Positions 1 to 8,680 of a stretch of 64,000 nucleotides of DNA are shown here, in pieces (position 1 is the stretch's first letter; the number at the start of each line of letters is the position of its first letter). The translations under genes were made by a program, and so were the position numbers. The notes under the pieces were generated by a model. The model saw nothing but the letters and a program-made list of their open reading frames with translations. It ran no database searches and was not told where the DNA came from. The stretch comes from Rhizobium binae. GTDB taxonomy: Bacteria; Pseudomonadota; Alphaproteobacteria; Rhizobiales; Rhizobiaceae. The stretch lies in NCBI RefSeq assembly GCF_017357225.1, contig NZ_CP071604.1, forward strand, positions 1,677,001 through 1,741,000, read 5' to 3'.

Positions 1-2
1 AG

Positions 3-122
3 TTGAGCGACGAACAGAAGATTGCCGCCGGCGCTGGCCCCGACGTTGTGCGCCTTTCAATCGGCATCGAGGACGTCAAGGATATCATCGCCGATCTTGA
101 GCAGGCGCTTTCGAAAATCTGA
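3..122 (+). CDS. O-acetylhomoserine sulfhydrylase-like PLP enzyme, C-terminal end (partial)
   Basis: Only the last 39 codons are present; the gene enters from the left edge and stops at TGA 120-122. The translated tail contains [13 protein letters not shown] and ends [13 protein letters not shown]. This is the usual end of Cys/Met-metabolism PLP enzymes, where the VRLSIGIED stretch helps bind the substrate carboxylate and the final helix is DLEQAL. The best match from memory is the O-acetylhomoserine/O-succinylhomoserine sulfhydrylase branch (methionine synthesis), but cystathionine gamma-synthase relatives end similarly. The 39 residues do not settle which, so no symbol is given. Confidence 0.75.
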   Translation: MSDEQKIAAGAGPDVVRLSIGIEDVKDIIADLEQALSKI

Positions 123-139
123 AAACGGAGAGGTCCGCG

Positions 140-490
140 ATGGCGGTGGCGAAGTTCATTACTTTCCAGATCGACGGCATCGCCCCCGAGCTCGGGGCGC
201 CGGAGCCTGGGCGCGTCATCTCCGGAGATCCGCAATTTCGCACCTGGAATCTGGAGGCGGCCGAAGGCGGCCTCTATTCCGGTATCTGGGAGGCTACACC
301 CGGCAAGTGGCGGATCGAATACGAGGAGTGGGAATATTTCGGCATGCTGTCGGGTCATTCGATCGTTACGGAGGACGGTTGTGAGCCGGTTCACCTAAAG
401 GCGGGCGACCGGATGATCTTGAGGCCCGGCTTCAAGGGAACCTGGGAAGTGGTTGAAACGACTCGCAAGGACTATGTGATCAGGGTTTGA
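140..490 (+). CDS. Small single-domain cupin protein
   Basis: This 116-residue protein is made of one cupin barrel. The central part (about residues 45-105) has the strand pattern of the cupin_3/DUF861 type: YSGIWEATPGKW, then EEWEYFGMLSGHSIVTEDG, then HLKAGDRMILRPGFKGTWEV. Related proteins include ureidoglycine aminohydrolase-like cupins and many of unknown substrate. A good Shine-Dalgarno (GGAGAGG) lies 8-14 bases before the ATG. It starts 17 bases after the PLP-enzyme gene, so the two are probably co-transcribed. The substrate cannot be told from the sequence. A longer overlapping reading frame at 22-384 is a shadow. Confidence 0.85.
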   Translation: MAVAKFITFQIDGIAPELGAPEPGRVISGDPQFRTWNLEAAEGGLYSGIWEATPGKWRIEYEEWEYFGMLSGHSIVTEDGCEPVHLKAGDRMILRPGFKGTWEVVETTRKDYVIRV

Positions 491-723
491 GCAGCGACTG
501 CAGATCGGCCGCCCCGATACGGGCCTGTCCCGGTTTGCGGCGATTATGCTGCGTTTCTCCCGAAAGATCCGCTTCTCTATCGCTGACAGAAGGCATTTGA
601 TCTTTTCCATTAACGAGACCGAAATCGTCAAGTGCTAGACCTTATCTGCAGCGCGTTGCGGACATGATGTCTCCTGCCGTCACCTTTAGACATGGCCTCG
701 CAATTCATCTTTTCAGGATTGGC

Positions 724-2850
724 ATGTCGTCGAATCTTGCGGGTAGGCACGTCCGGACCCAAACGTCTTCCATCGTTGCGACAACCGTTTTCTTCCTTGT
801 CGTTGCGCTCGTCCTGACCGGCTTGATGGCGCATGTCGTCGCCGCCATGACCCGGTCCGCAAACGACATCGATGATGCCAGGGCCCGACGCGCCGCCCAG
901 GCAGCGATTGCCGCCTTTGTGTCTCGCCTCGGCGCCACGACGACCGATAACGCCATTTGGGACGATGCCTACAAGGCCGCCTCGTCCCCCGCCGCTGCGG
1001 ATTGGGCCTACGAGAATTGGGGGAAGACCAGCGAGGATTATGCGCTCTATGACGGTGCGATCGTGATCGGCCCGGATCGCACTTCGATCGTTTCCGCCTA
1101 CGCTAAAGGCAAACCATTCGAACCGGGATTATTCTTCGGCGATGGCTTTTATCGGCAAGTCAAGGTGGCCACCGATCCGACGCGCGCGCCTCTGGTGAAT
1201 TTCATCAAAACCAAAAACGGTATCGCACTGCTCGCATCGCAGGCCATTCAACCTTTCGACAACGTAGCCGAGAATCCGCAGTTCAGTACGCTGAGCTTTT
1301 ACAAGGAATTTTCCCAGCAGGTCCTGGATACCCTTTCGAACGAACATGATCTCGAAGGCCTGCGCCTTGAGGCTAGGCCCGAGCCGGATCTCCTGAACGC
1401 ACCGATCACCGATATGAAGGGAGCCGTCATCGGCTATCTCGTCTGGCCCAGCAAGGCGCCGGGAAGCATCGTCTTTCGTCAGGTGACCCCCTATGTCGCA
1501 GCCGCTATTGTCATCCTTGCGCTGTTTCTGATCGGCGTCCTGATGGTGGGTGCGTCGGAGACGCGGCGCCTGCGTCAGTTGGCGCAAGCGGCGCTTTACC
1601 AGGCCGGCCATGATAGTTTGAGCGGCCTCTGGAACAGACAAGGGCTTCTCAGCCTGCTCGAAGAGCTCGCTGATACCGCCTCTCCGCCGGCTCGACTGTA
1701 TCTGGTCGATCTTGATGGCTTCAAGGCCGTCAATGATGCCTGGGGCCATGCCGTAGGGGACGAGTTGATCCGGCTGGTTTCGAACGCTCTGATCGCCTGC
1801 CATCCCGAGGTCGTCGCTGCGGCTCGGTTGGGCGGCGATGAATTTGCCCTGGTTCATGTGGGCTCTGCCACATTCGAGGATATGGAAAGAGCTATTTTGG
1901 CGCTGTTTGCCGAGCCTTTCAAAATCGAGGGACGGACAGTCGAAGTCGGAGCAAGCATCGGCGCTGCCGCGCGCGACGGAGCCATGGATCCCTTGGAGCT
2001 GCTGCGCAGAGCGGATATGGCGCTTTATCGCGCCAAGGCAAACGGCAGGGGCCAGGCGATCGAATATGATCCCGAGCTGGACCACGAGCGCCAGCGGGTC
2101 GCCGAACTGGAGGCCCTGCTGAAGAGTGCCATCGGCGCCGGTGCGATCGAAGCCGTCTTCCAACCTCTCGTCTCTGCCTCGACCGGCGCGGTCACGGGTC
2201 TTGAGGCCCTGGCGCGCTGGCGAACGGCCGCGGGCAATGTCAGTCCGGAGATCTTCATTCCCCTTGCCGAAAGGTGCGGTCTCATTGATGCGCTCGGCGT
2301 TCACATGCTGAGAACATCGATCGCGCATGCCAAGACTTGGCCCGATCTGGCATTGTCGGTGAATGTCTCGCCGGTGCAACTGTGCAATCCGGAATTTGCG
2401 GCCGAAGTGATCTCGATCCTGCAGGAACTCGATTTCAGCCCGGAGCGCCTGACATTGGAGATCACTGAAGGCGTGCTGATGACGAATCCCGATCAGGCCC
2501 GGCGCTCGATCGACCAGCTCAAACGCGTCGGCATCAAGTTCGCGCTCGACGATTTTGGCTGTGGTTACGCCAGCATCGGCGCATTGCGGCAATTCGGCTT
2601 CGATCGCATGAAGATCGACCGCTCGCTCGTCTCCGCGCTCGACGACACAAAGGGCGCCGATGTTCTTCGGGCAACCATCTCGCTGGCGACCGCCCTGCAG
2701 ATCCCGGTTACCGCTGAAGGGATCGAGAATTCCCGCCAGGCGGCGATTCTGCGAGACGCCGGATGCGATCAGCTTCAAGGCTATCTGATGGGAAAACCCA
2801 TGTCGGCCCGCGACATCGCCGGCAAATTGCAGGAAGAGGCCGCCGCTTAG
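724..2850 (+). CDS. Membrane-anchored GGDEF-EAL cyclic-di-GMP protein with periplasmic CHASE4-like sensor
   Basis: The 708-residue protein has a TM helix near residues 17-37, a periplasmic sensor of about 240 residues (CHASE4-like, with a DNAIWDDAY motif), a second TM helix near 262-282, then GGDEF and EAL domains. The cyclase signature is intact (GGDEF from about residue 370), and so is the phosphodiesterase signature (EAL at about 494, with NVSPVQL, EITEG, DDFGCGYAS and AEGIEN). It could therefore make or degrade c-di-GMP in response to an external signal. The ATG at 724 is preferred because AGGA sits 5 bases upstream; an in-frame ATG at 664 lacks a clear ribosome site and would add 20 residues. 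It is transcribed alone, convergent with the P450 gene. Confidence 0.9.
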   Translation: MSSNLAGRHVRTQTSSIVATTVFFLVVALVLTGLMAHVVAAMTRSANDIDDARARRAAQAAIAAFVSRLGATTTDNAIWDDAYKAASSPAAADWAYENWGKTSEDYALYDGAIVIGPDRTSIVSAYAKGKPFEPGLFFGDGFYRQVKVATDPTRAPLVNFIKTKNGIALLASQAIQPFDNVAENPQFSTLSFYKEFSQQVLDTLSNEHDLEGLRLEARPEPDLLNAPITDMKGAVIGYLVWPSKAPGSIVFRQVTPYVAAAIVILALFLIGVLMVGASETRRLRQLAQAALYQAGHDSLSGLWNRQGLLSLLEELADTASPPARLYLVDLDGFKAVNDAWGHAVGDELIRLVSNALIACHPEVVAAARLGGDEFALVHVGSATFEDMERAILALFAEPFKIEGRTVEVGASIGAAARDGAMDPLELLRRADMALYRAKANGRGQAIEYDPELDHERQRVAELEALLKSAIGAGAIEAVFQPLVSASTGAVTGLEALARWRTAAGNVSPEIFIPLAERCGLIDALGVHMLRTSIAHAKTWPDLALSVNVSPVQLCNPEFAAEVISILQELDFSPERLTLEITEGVLMTNPDQARRSIDQLKRVGIKFALDDFGCGYASIGALRQFGFDRMKIDRSLVSALDDTKGADVLRATISLATALQIPVTAEGIENSRQAAILRDAGCDQLQGYLMGKPMSARDIAGKLQEEAAA

Positions 2851-2957
2851 TAGCGCCGATCACCCGGCTGAAGATGGATGGCGCTGTCGATTGTGAGGCG
2901 ATGGATTGAGCCGGCACGCGGCACAGATCCTCCAGTCGACGAAGCTTAAGCCTCGAT

Positions 2958-4202
2958 TCACCACTGCAGATCCAGCCGCTCCAGTCCGTGGAAATGGTAG
3001 ACGTCCTTGACCACGGGCATCTTCGCGAGTCTCAGACCGGCAAGCCGCGCGAACAGGATCGGCAGCACGACGTTGAGCTCCAGCCGCGCCAGCGGCGCGC
3101 CGATGCAGAAATGGATGCCGGCGCCGAAGGAGAGGTTGGGTGCCTCGTTGCGGTCGGGACGGAAGGCGAGGGGATCGGTGAATTTCGCCGGATCGAGATT
3201 GGCGGCGGCGAGGATGAGGCTGACCTTGTCGCCGCGCTTGAAGGAGACTCCGTCGATTTCGGCCGGTTCCAGCGCCCAACGCTGAAAAATGTGGACGGGC
3301 GCGCAGATGCGAAGCGTCTCCTCGACCGCGCGTTCCGTCGTAGCCTCGTCGCGGAAGAGCGTCGCCGGATCAGCGCCGCTGTCGAGGATGGTGCGCACGG
3401 AATTGCCGATCTGGTGCACGGTCGCCTCATGGCCAGCGTTGAGCAGCACGATCGTCGTCGAGATCAGCTCTTCCTCGGTGAGATACTGACCCTTGTGCTC
3501 GGTATGGATCATGTGGGTGAGCAGGTCGTCGCGCGGCTCGGCGCGGCGCTGGGCGATAACGGTCCTGACGTAATCGGAAAATTCCTTTGCCGCCCGTTCG
3601 GCCTCATCCTCCTGCGCGCGCGTGCGGCCGAACATGTACATGCGGACATAGGCATGCGACCAGGCGAGCAACTGCGGCCCCATCTCTTCGGAGATGCCGA
3701 TCATGCGGGCGATCATCGTCACTGGGATGATATCGGCAAAGGCCGAGAGCAGCTCGACCTCGCGCTTGTCGATGAAGCCGTCGATCAGCCGGTTGGCGAT
3801 CTCTGCAAGTTCCGGCTTCATCTTCTCGACGTGGCGGGAGACGAAGGCGCGGTTGACGAGCGTGCGCAGCCGCGTGTGCTCCGGCGGTTCGATCTCCAGC
3901 AGGGAATAGCGTTCCGAGAGGTCGAAGCTGGCAAGATGTGCCATCGGCTCGGGCAGGCCCAGTTCCTCACGGCTGGCGATATGCAGGATCTGCCGGCCGA
4001 AGCGGCGGTCGCGCAGCAGCGCGTTCACATGGTCGTAGCCGGTGAAGAACCACTGCTTCTGCTCGGTCCAGTAGAAGGTCGGGCAATGGGCGTGGAGCGC
4101 CGCATAGACGGCATTTGGATTGCCATAGAAATCAGGATTGCGGGCGTCCAGCGACACGTGGCGCCTGGCGCGGTCGACCGAAAGAAAGGGCGGTATCGTC
4201 AT
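2958..4202 (-). CDS. Cytochrome P450
   Basis: At 414 residues this is a soluble bacterial class I P450. Diagnostic motifs are present: the I-helix oxygen-activation motif AGHEAT, the K-helix ExxR (EETLR), and the heme-binding loop FGAGIHFCIGAPLAR with the axial cysteine at about residue 366. There is no TM anchor or fused reductase, so it must use separate ferredoxin partners, and none are encoded nearby. The family oxidises small organic molecules; the substrate is not predictable here. The ATG at 4202 gives a normal N terminus. It lies between two c-di-GMP genes without an obvious functional link. Confidence 0.93.
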   Translation of the reverse strand: MTIPPFLSVDRARRHVSLDARNPDFYGNPNAVYAALHAHCPTFYWTEQKQWFFTGYDHVNALLRDRRFGRQILHIASREELGLPEPMAHLASFDLSERYSLLEIEPPEHTRLRTLVNRAFVSRHVEKMKPELAEIANRLIDGFIDKREVELLSAFADIIPVTMIARMIGISEEMGPQLLAWSHAYVRMYMFGRTRAQEDEAERAAKEFSDYVRTVIAQRRAEPRDDLLTHMIHTEHKGQYLTEEELISTTIVLLNAGHEATVHQIGNSVRTILDSGADPATLFRDEATTERAVEETLRICAPVHIFQRWALEPAEIDGVSFKRGDKVSLILAAANLDPAKFTDPLAFRPDRNEAPNLSFGAGIHFCIGAPLARLELNVVLPILFARLAGLRLAKMPVVKDVYHFHGLERLDLQW

Positions 4203-4330
4203 GCCCGAGGCTTAGCGGATTTGCTGAGCCGCGAAAAGATGCAGATGCGGAGAGCCGGCCCGAAACAAGGCAAACCCGGCCGGGGCGGCGACTTTAAGAT
4301 CTATGTCTAAGCGCGGGGATTGATTCTATT

Positions 4331-4425
4331 TTTATGCTGCGGCCAGGACAGGATGATTTTAGCCCGATCGGCCTAAAATCTGATGTCGTCCGAAAACCGC
4401 TCACACTTTTCGGCATCATGCTCTA
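4331..4425. repeat. Rhizobial intergenic mosaic-type repeat with palindrome
   Basis: The intergenic DNA contains a near-perfect 26-bp palindrome at 4355-4380 (arms GATTTTAG and CTAAAATC around CCCGATCGGC). Directly after it, at 4387-4425, is a block beginning CGTCCGAAAACCGC and ending CGGCATCATGCTCTA. From memory, this combination recurs between genes of Rhizobium leguminosarum/etli chromosomes, resembling the RIME class of mosaic elements. The right end overlaps the stop codon of the diguanylate cyclase gene at 4423-4425. It may serve as a bidirectional terminator for the flanking genes. Confidence 0.6.
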
Positions 4426-5676
4426 GCCGGCACGCGACAGCGTGCCCATGCGCCGCAGCGCCTCGACCTGATCATCGAGCGTCGGCACGAGTTCGCCGGC
4501 AGTGGAACTCGGCGTGGCCGGTGCCGGGGCCGCCGCTTCTGCTTCGCCGAAGGTGACCGTGCAGTTGCGGCCGGCGGCCTTGGCGGCATAGAGCGCCCGG
4601 TCGGCGGCCGAAATCAGCTTGTCGACATTGGCGTCGATCGAGGAGGCGAGCGCAATGCCGATGCTGACCGTGACCGGAACGATCGCTTCGCCGGTGGCGA
4701 CGGGAAGGCGGCAGAATTCGGTGCGGATGGCCTCGGCGATCGCCTCGGCTTCCATCTGGTCCGTGACGGCGGCAAAGGCGGCGAATTCCTCGCCGCCCAT
4801 GCGGCCGAAGATGTTGCCGGGAATATACTGCCGGGCCATGCGCGCAAACGCGGTGAGCACCGCATCGCCGGCCTGGTGGCCGAAGCGGTCGTTGACGCGC
4901 TTGAAATGGTCGAGGTCGAAAAGGATCACCGCGACCTGCCGCTGTTCGCTGTGGGCTCTTTCCTGGATAGGCTCGAAATAGCCAAGCAGGCCGCGGCGGT
5001 TGAGCACGCCGGTCAGGGAATCGGTCAGCGTCATTGTACGCAGATGCCGTTCCGAGCGCTCCATGACCAGCCGGCAGGTGAGCGCGAAGGCGATGGTGAG
5101 AAGAAAAGCGCTTGCCAAGGCAGACACGCCGCCGAGATTGGTCGCATCGATATCGCTTGGCAGCGTCACCGCCATCGTCAGCGCCGAGCCGAAACACAGG
5201 CAGCCCTGCATGACGAACACGCCCATCAGCCTGATGCGGGTGCGCTCACGCCGCATGTCGCCGGCGGCGACCGCCATCGCCAGTGCCGTGGCGCCCGTCG
5301 CCGAAGCGAGATTGTAGAGCACGACGCGGTTTGAATAATCGGTGTTGACCCACGGCAGAAACACCCCGGCCAGCCAGATTGCCGGCGGCAGCAGCGCCCA
5401 CCATTCGATTTTCTTGCGGTCGAGCGCGAGAAAACCCGCTACCCAGGCGCTCTGGCCGAGCAGCGCGATAGCATTGCCGATCTCGACGGACACCAGGCTG
5501 GGGACCTGGCCGCGCAGCGCGATCATCGCAAAGCCGATGCCGGTCAGAAGAAAGCCGAGGCCCCAATAGAGGTAGGCTTCGTTCCTGACGTTGTGGCGCC
5601 AGGCGACGAACAACACCAGAGCGAGCGTCATGGCCTCCGAACACCAGATGGCGAGACCTGTAGCGATATTGAACAC
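4423..5676 (-). CDS. Membrane diguanylate cyclase (GGDEF)
   Basis: The 417-residue protein has about six hydrophobic segments in residues 1-205 and a cytoplasmic GGDEF domain (about 215-375). The active-site loop reads GGEEF at 294-298, so cyclase activity is expected. The usual inhibitory RxxD site before it is degenerate: RQYI stands where RxxD is expected, so product inhibition through that site may be lost. A Pro/Ala-rich C-terminal tail follows. The N-terminal membrane module has no named sensor domain that I recognise. The gene stands alone with about 400 bases of noncoding DNA upstream. Confidence 0.9.
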   Translation of the reverse strand: MFNIATGLAIWCSEAMTLALVLFVAWRHNVRNEAYLYWGLGFLLTGIGFAMIALRGQVPSLVSVEIGNAIALLGQSAWVAGFLALDRKKIEWWALLPPAIWLAGVFLPWVNTDYSNRVVLYNLASATGATALAMAVAAGDMRRERTRIRLMGVFVMQGCLCFGSALTMAVTLPSDIDATNLGGVSALASAFLLTIAFALTCRLVMERSERHLRTMTLTDSLTGVLNRRGLLGYFEPIQERAHSEQRQVAVILFDLDHFKRVNDRFGHQAGDAVLTAFARMARQYIPGNIFGRMGGEEFAAFAAVTDQMEAEAIAEAIRTEFCRLPVATGEAIVPVTVSIGIALASSIDANVDKLISAADRALYAAKAAGRNCTVTFGEAEAAAPAPATPSSTAGELVPTLDDQVEALRRMGTLSRAG

Positions 5677-6073
5677 GGCAGCAACCCCTTGCCCGTCGAC
5701 CTTGTCTGTTGGGCCGCATACTTGCTGAGGAAGCTCGCCACTTCCTTAATGCTGTTGCTTTGCGGCATGATTTCCAGCCGGTATCTGACGGTAGGCTTTC
5801 CGTTGGGTAAACGTATGTAAGCGCTGCCGGATGGAGTAAGCTTTCCTTCATCCTGTCATGGAGAAAAGCCGGGGGGATGCCGCCCAGGGCTCGCGGTCAT
5901 CAGGCATTTACGAGAAACAGGCTGCCGTCGCCGAAGCTCGGCCGCCTTGCCCCGCCTTCTTAACGTTATCCTCATGCGTGTCTTGAAGAGAAGGGCAGGG
6001 ACACTCTATGTAGGGATATGGCATTTTCTTTGATTCCCGGCGGCCGCCGGCATGACGTTGACAAAGGACGCAC
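5677..6073. other. Intergenic region between diguanylate cyclase and clpP (divergent promoters)
   Basis: About 400 bases separate the divergent start codons. Reading frames here are short, overlap one another and lack codon structure or ribosome sites, so I call no gene. It should hold the promoters for both flanking genes, including the stress-responsive clpP promoter, but I see no convincing -35/-10 pair. Confidence 0.6.
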
Positions 6074-6703
6074 ATGAGAAACCCAGTTGATACCGCAATG
6101 GCCCTCGTGCCGATGGTCGTGGAACAGACCAACCGCGGTGAACGCTCCTACGACATCTATTCCCGCCTGTTGAAGGAACGCATCATCTTCCTGACCGGCG
6201 CCGTCGAGGATCACATGGCGACGCTCGTCTGCGCCCAGCTGCTCTTCCTCGAGGCCGAAAACCCGAAGAAGGAAATCGCCCTCTACATCAATTCGCCCGG
6301 TGGCGTCGTCACCGCCGGCATGGCGATTTACGATACGATGCAGTTCATCAAGCCGGCGGTTTCGACGCTCTGCATCGGCCAGGCCGCCTCCATGGGCTCG
6401 CTCCTGTTGGCCGCCGGCCACAAGGACATGCGCTTCGCCACGCCGAACTCCCGCATCATGGTGCACCAGCCCTCGGGCGGCTTCCAGGGCCAAGCCTCGG
6501 ATATCGAGCGCCACGCCCGCGACATCCTGAAGATGAAGCGCCGCCTGAACGAAGTCTACGTCAAGCACACCGGCCGCAGCTACGAGGAAGTTGAAAAGAC
6601 CCTCGATCGTGACCATTTCATGGATGCGGACGAGGCCCAGGGGTGGGGCGTGATCGACAAGGTTCTGACGTCGCGCCTCGAGATGGAAGGCGAGCAGGCC
6701 TAG
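6074..6703 (+). CDS. clpP: ATP-dependent Clp protease proteolytic subunit
   Basis: The 209-residue serine peptidase has the full catalytic triad by alignment with E. coli ClpP: Ser106 (GQAASMGS), His131 (MVHQPSGG) and Asp180 (LDRDHF). The oxyanion-loop region [10 protein letters not shown] is also intact. Two heptameric rings form the degradation chamber that works with ClpX or ClpA. The N terminus (residues 1-20) is the expected short propeptide and axial-loop region. clpX follows 301 bases downstream on the same strand and lon after that. Alphaproteobacteria often carry extra clpP copies elsewhere; this is the clpX-linked one. Confidence 0.98.
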   Translation: MRNPVDTAMALVPMVVEQTNRGERSYDIYSRLLKERIIFLTGAVEDHMATLVCAQLLFLEAENPKKEIALYINSPGGVVTAGMAIYDTMQFIKPAVSTLCIGQAASMGSLLLAAGHKDMRFATPNSRIMVHQPSGGFQGQASDIERHARDILKMKRRLNEVYVKHTGRSYEEVEKTLDRDHFMDADEAQGWGVIDKVLTSRLEMEGEQA

Positions 6704-7004
6704 TAATTAATTGGGATGGTGTTTTTGCCGCCACAGTTCTATCTCATTTGTGATCGAACAAGGCTTTCATCTGGCGGCGAAGACGCTAATAGTAACTATT
6801 AATGCTATGTTGAATTTTTATGACATAGCATTTGGCATTCGAAGGGGATTCGTTGCCGCCGGAACCTGGACATGGTTGATTGGGACCGGTTCGTAGCCCC
6901 TGAAGCCCTTCTCGGCAAAGGCTCCGGAAACGGAGTGCCGCCAGGAGCTGATAGAGTGGACCGCGATTTCGCCTTGAAATGCGGCGTGCTGGAAGGAAAA
7001 TGAT
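6704..7004. other. clpP-clpX intergenic region
   Basis: The 301 bases are AT-rich in the first half (for example AATAGTAACTATTAATGC near 6787-6805) and probably include a separate clpX promoter, as in other alphaproteobacteria. I found no terminator hairpin followed by a T-run, so read-through from clpP is also possible. No gene is apparent. Confidence 0.5.
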
Positions 7005-8282
7005 ATGAGCAAGGTCAGCGGCAGCAACGGCGGCGACTCCAAGAACACCCTCTATTGTTCGTTCTGCGGAAAGAGCCAGCACGAAGTCCGGAAACTGATT
7101 GCCGGACCGACCGTCTTCATCTGCGATGAATGCGTTGAGTTGTGCATGGACATCATCCGCGAGGAAAACAAGTCCTCGATGGTCAAGTCCCGCGACGGCG
7201 TTCCGACGCCCCAGGACATCATCAAGGTCCTCGACGAATATGTCATCGGCCAGCGCCAGGCGAAGAAGATCCTGTCGGTCGCCGTTCACAACCATTACAA
7301 GCGCCTGGCGCACGCCTCCAAGAACGGCGAAGTCGAGCTGGCGAAGTCGAACATCATGCTGGTCGGACCGACCGGCTGCGGCAAGACCTATCTTGCCCAG
7401 ACGCTGGCCCGCATCATCGACGTTCCCTTCACCATGGCCGATGCGACGACGCTGACGGAAGCCGGCTATGTCGGCGAGGACGTCGAAAACATCATCCTGA
7501 AGCTCCTGCAGGCGGCTGACTACAATGTCGAACGCGCCCAGCGCGGCATCGTCTACATCGACGAAGTCGACAAGATTTCGCGCAAGTCCGACAATCCGTC
7601 GATCACCCGCGACGTATCGGGCGAGGGCGTCCAGCAGGCGCTTCTGAAGATCATGGAAGGCACGGTCGCTTCCGTCCCGCCGCAGGGGGGCCGCAAGCAC
7701 CCGCAGCAGGAATTCCTGCAGGTCGACACGACGAACATCCTGTTCATCTGCGGCGGCGCTTTCGCCGGTCTCGACAAGATCATCTCCGCCCGTGGCGAGA
7801 AGACCTCGATCGGCTTCGGCGCGACCGTCAAGGCCCAGGATGACCGCCGCGTCGGCGAAGTCCTGCGCGAACTGGAGCCGGAAGACCTGGTCAAGTTCGG
7901 CCTCATTCCGGAATTCATCGGCCGTCTGCCGGTTCTGGCGACGCTCGAGGATCTCGACGAGGATGCGCTGATCCAGATCCTGTCCGAGCCGAAGAACGCG
8001 CTGATCAAGCAGTATCAGCGCCTGTTCGAGATGGAAGACGTCGAACTGACCTTCCACGAGGACGCGTTGCGCGAAATCGCCCGGAAGGCGATCGTGCGCA
8101 AGACCGGTGCCCGAGGCCTTCGCTCGATCATGGAGAAGATCCTGCTCGACACGATGTTCGAACTGCCGACGCTGGAAGGCGTGCGCGAGGTCGTCATCTC
8201 CGAGGAAGTGGTGCGCGGTTCGGCCCGTCCGCTTTACATCTATGCCGATCGCCAGGAAGAAAAAGCCAACGCGTCGGCGTGA
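7005..8282 (+). CDS. clpX: ATP-dependent Clp protease ATP-binding subunit ClpX
   Basis: The 425-residue AAA+ unfoldase has an N-terminal C4 zinc-binding domain (Cys18, Cys21, Cys40, Cys43), Walker A GPTGCGKT at 121-128, the pore-loop GYVG at 154-157, Walker B IVYIDEVD with Asp186/Glu187, and the sensor-2 motif GARGLRS. It unfolds tagged substrates and feeds them to ClpP. Length and domain order are standard. It ends in a factor-independent terminator and is followed by lon. Confidence 0.98.
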
Positions 8283-8307
8283 CCTTGGACTTTCGCACGA
8301 TTCTTTT

Positions 8308-8338
8308 GGGGGCTTGCCATTGGCGGGCCCCTTTCTAT
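8308..8338 (+). terminator. Rho-independent terminator after clpX
   Basis: The inverted repeat GGGGGC/GGGCCCC, with a roughly 12-base loop, is followed by TTTCTATTT starting 26 bases past the clpX stop. It should end the clpP-clpX transcript ahead of lon. Confidence 0.65.
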
Positions 8339-8680
8339 TTGAAAAACCATGCGAGGCGCTGTTAGTATTTGCCGTGGGGACCGGATATGCCTTTGCCGAT
8401 GTTGTGCAAGGGTGATGCTTGGCAATGATGCGATGATCTCGTAAGCCTGTTGCCGGCGTTGTATTTTAGCCTGGTCGGAAGTGGTAAGCGCCGGTCCAGC
8501 CACGCGCTTCATAGTGTTTGCGTTCCGTTGTAATAAAGCTGTCACATCCGGGGAACGCGGGCGTTAGCGTGGCTTGAAAAGCGTAGTCAGAACCTCCACT
8601 TGTAGAGCCAAGTGAGAGCCGGCCGGTCCCAAGCGGCCGTGCAGAGAGCCCGGTAACGGGACGATGGAAAGGACAAAAAA
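8339..8680. other. lon upstream region
   Basis: About 340 noncoding bases precede lon. A CTTGAAAA element at 8573-8580 resembles the -35 half of RpoH (heat-shock) promoters, but the matching -10 is weak, so I do not call a promoter. The lon ribosome site is GGAAAGGA at 8664-8671. No gene is seen. Confidence 0.4.

Noticed and set aside
8573..8606. Possible RpoH heat-shock promoter for lon (CTTGAAAA)
   Set aside because: Only the -35 half is convincing; the -10 match is too poor to call.
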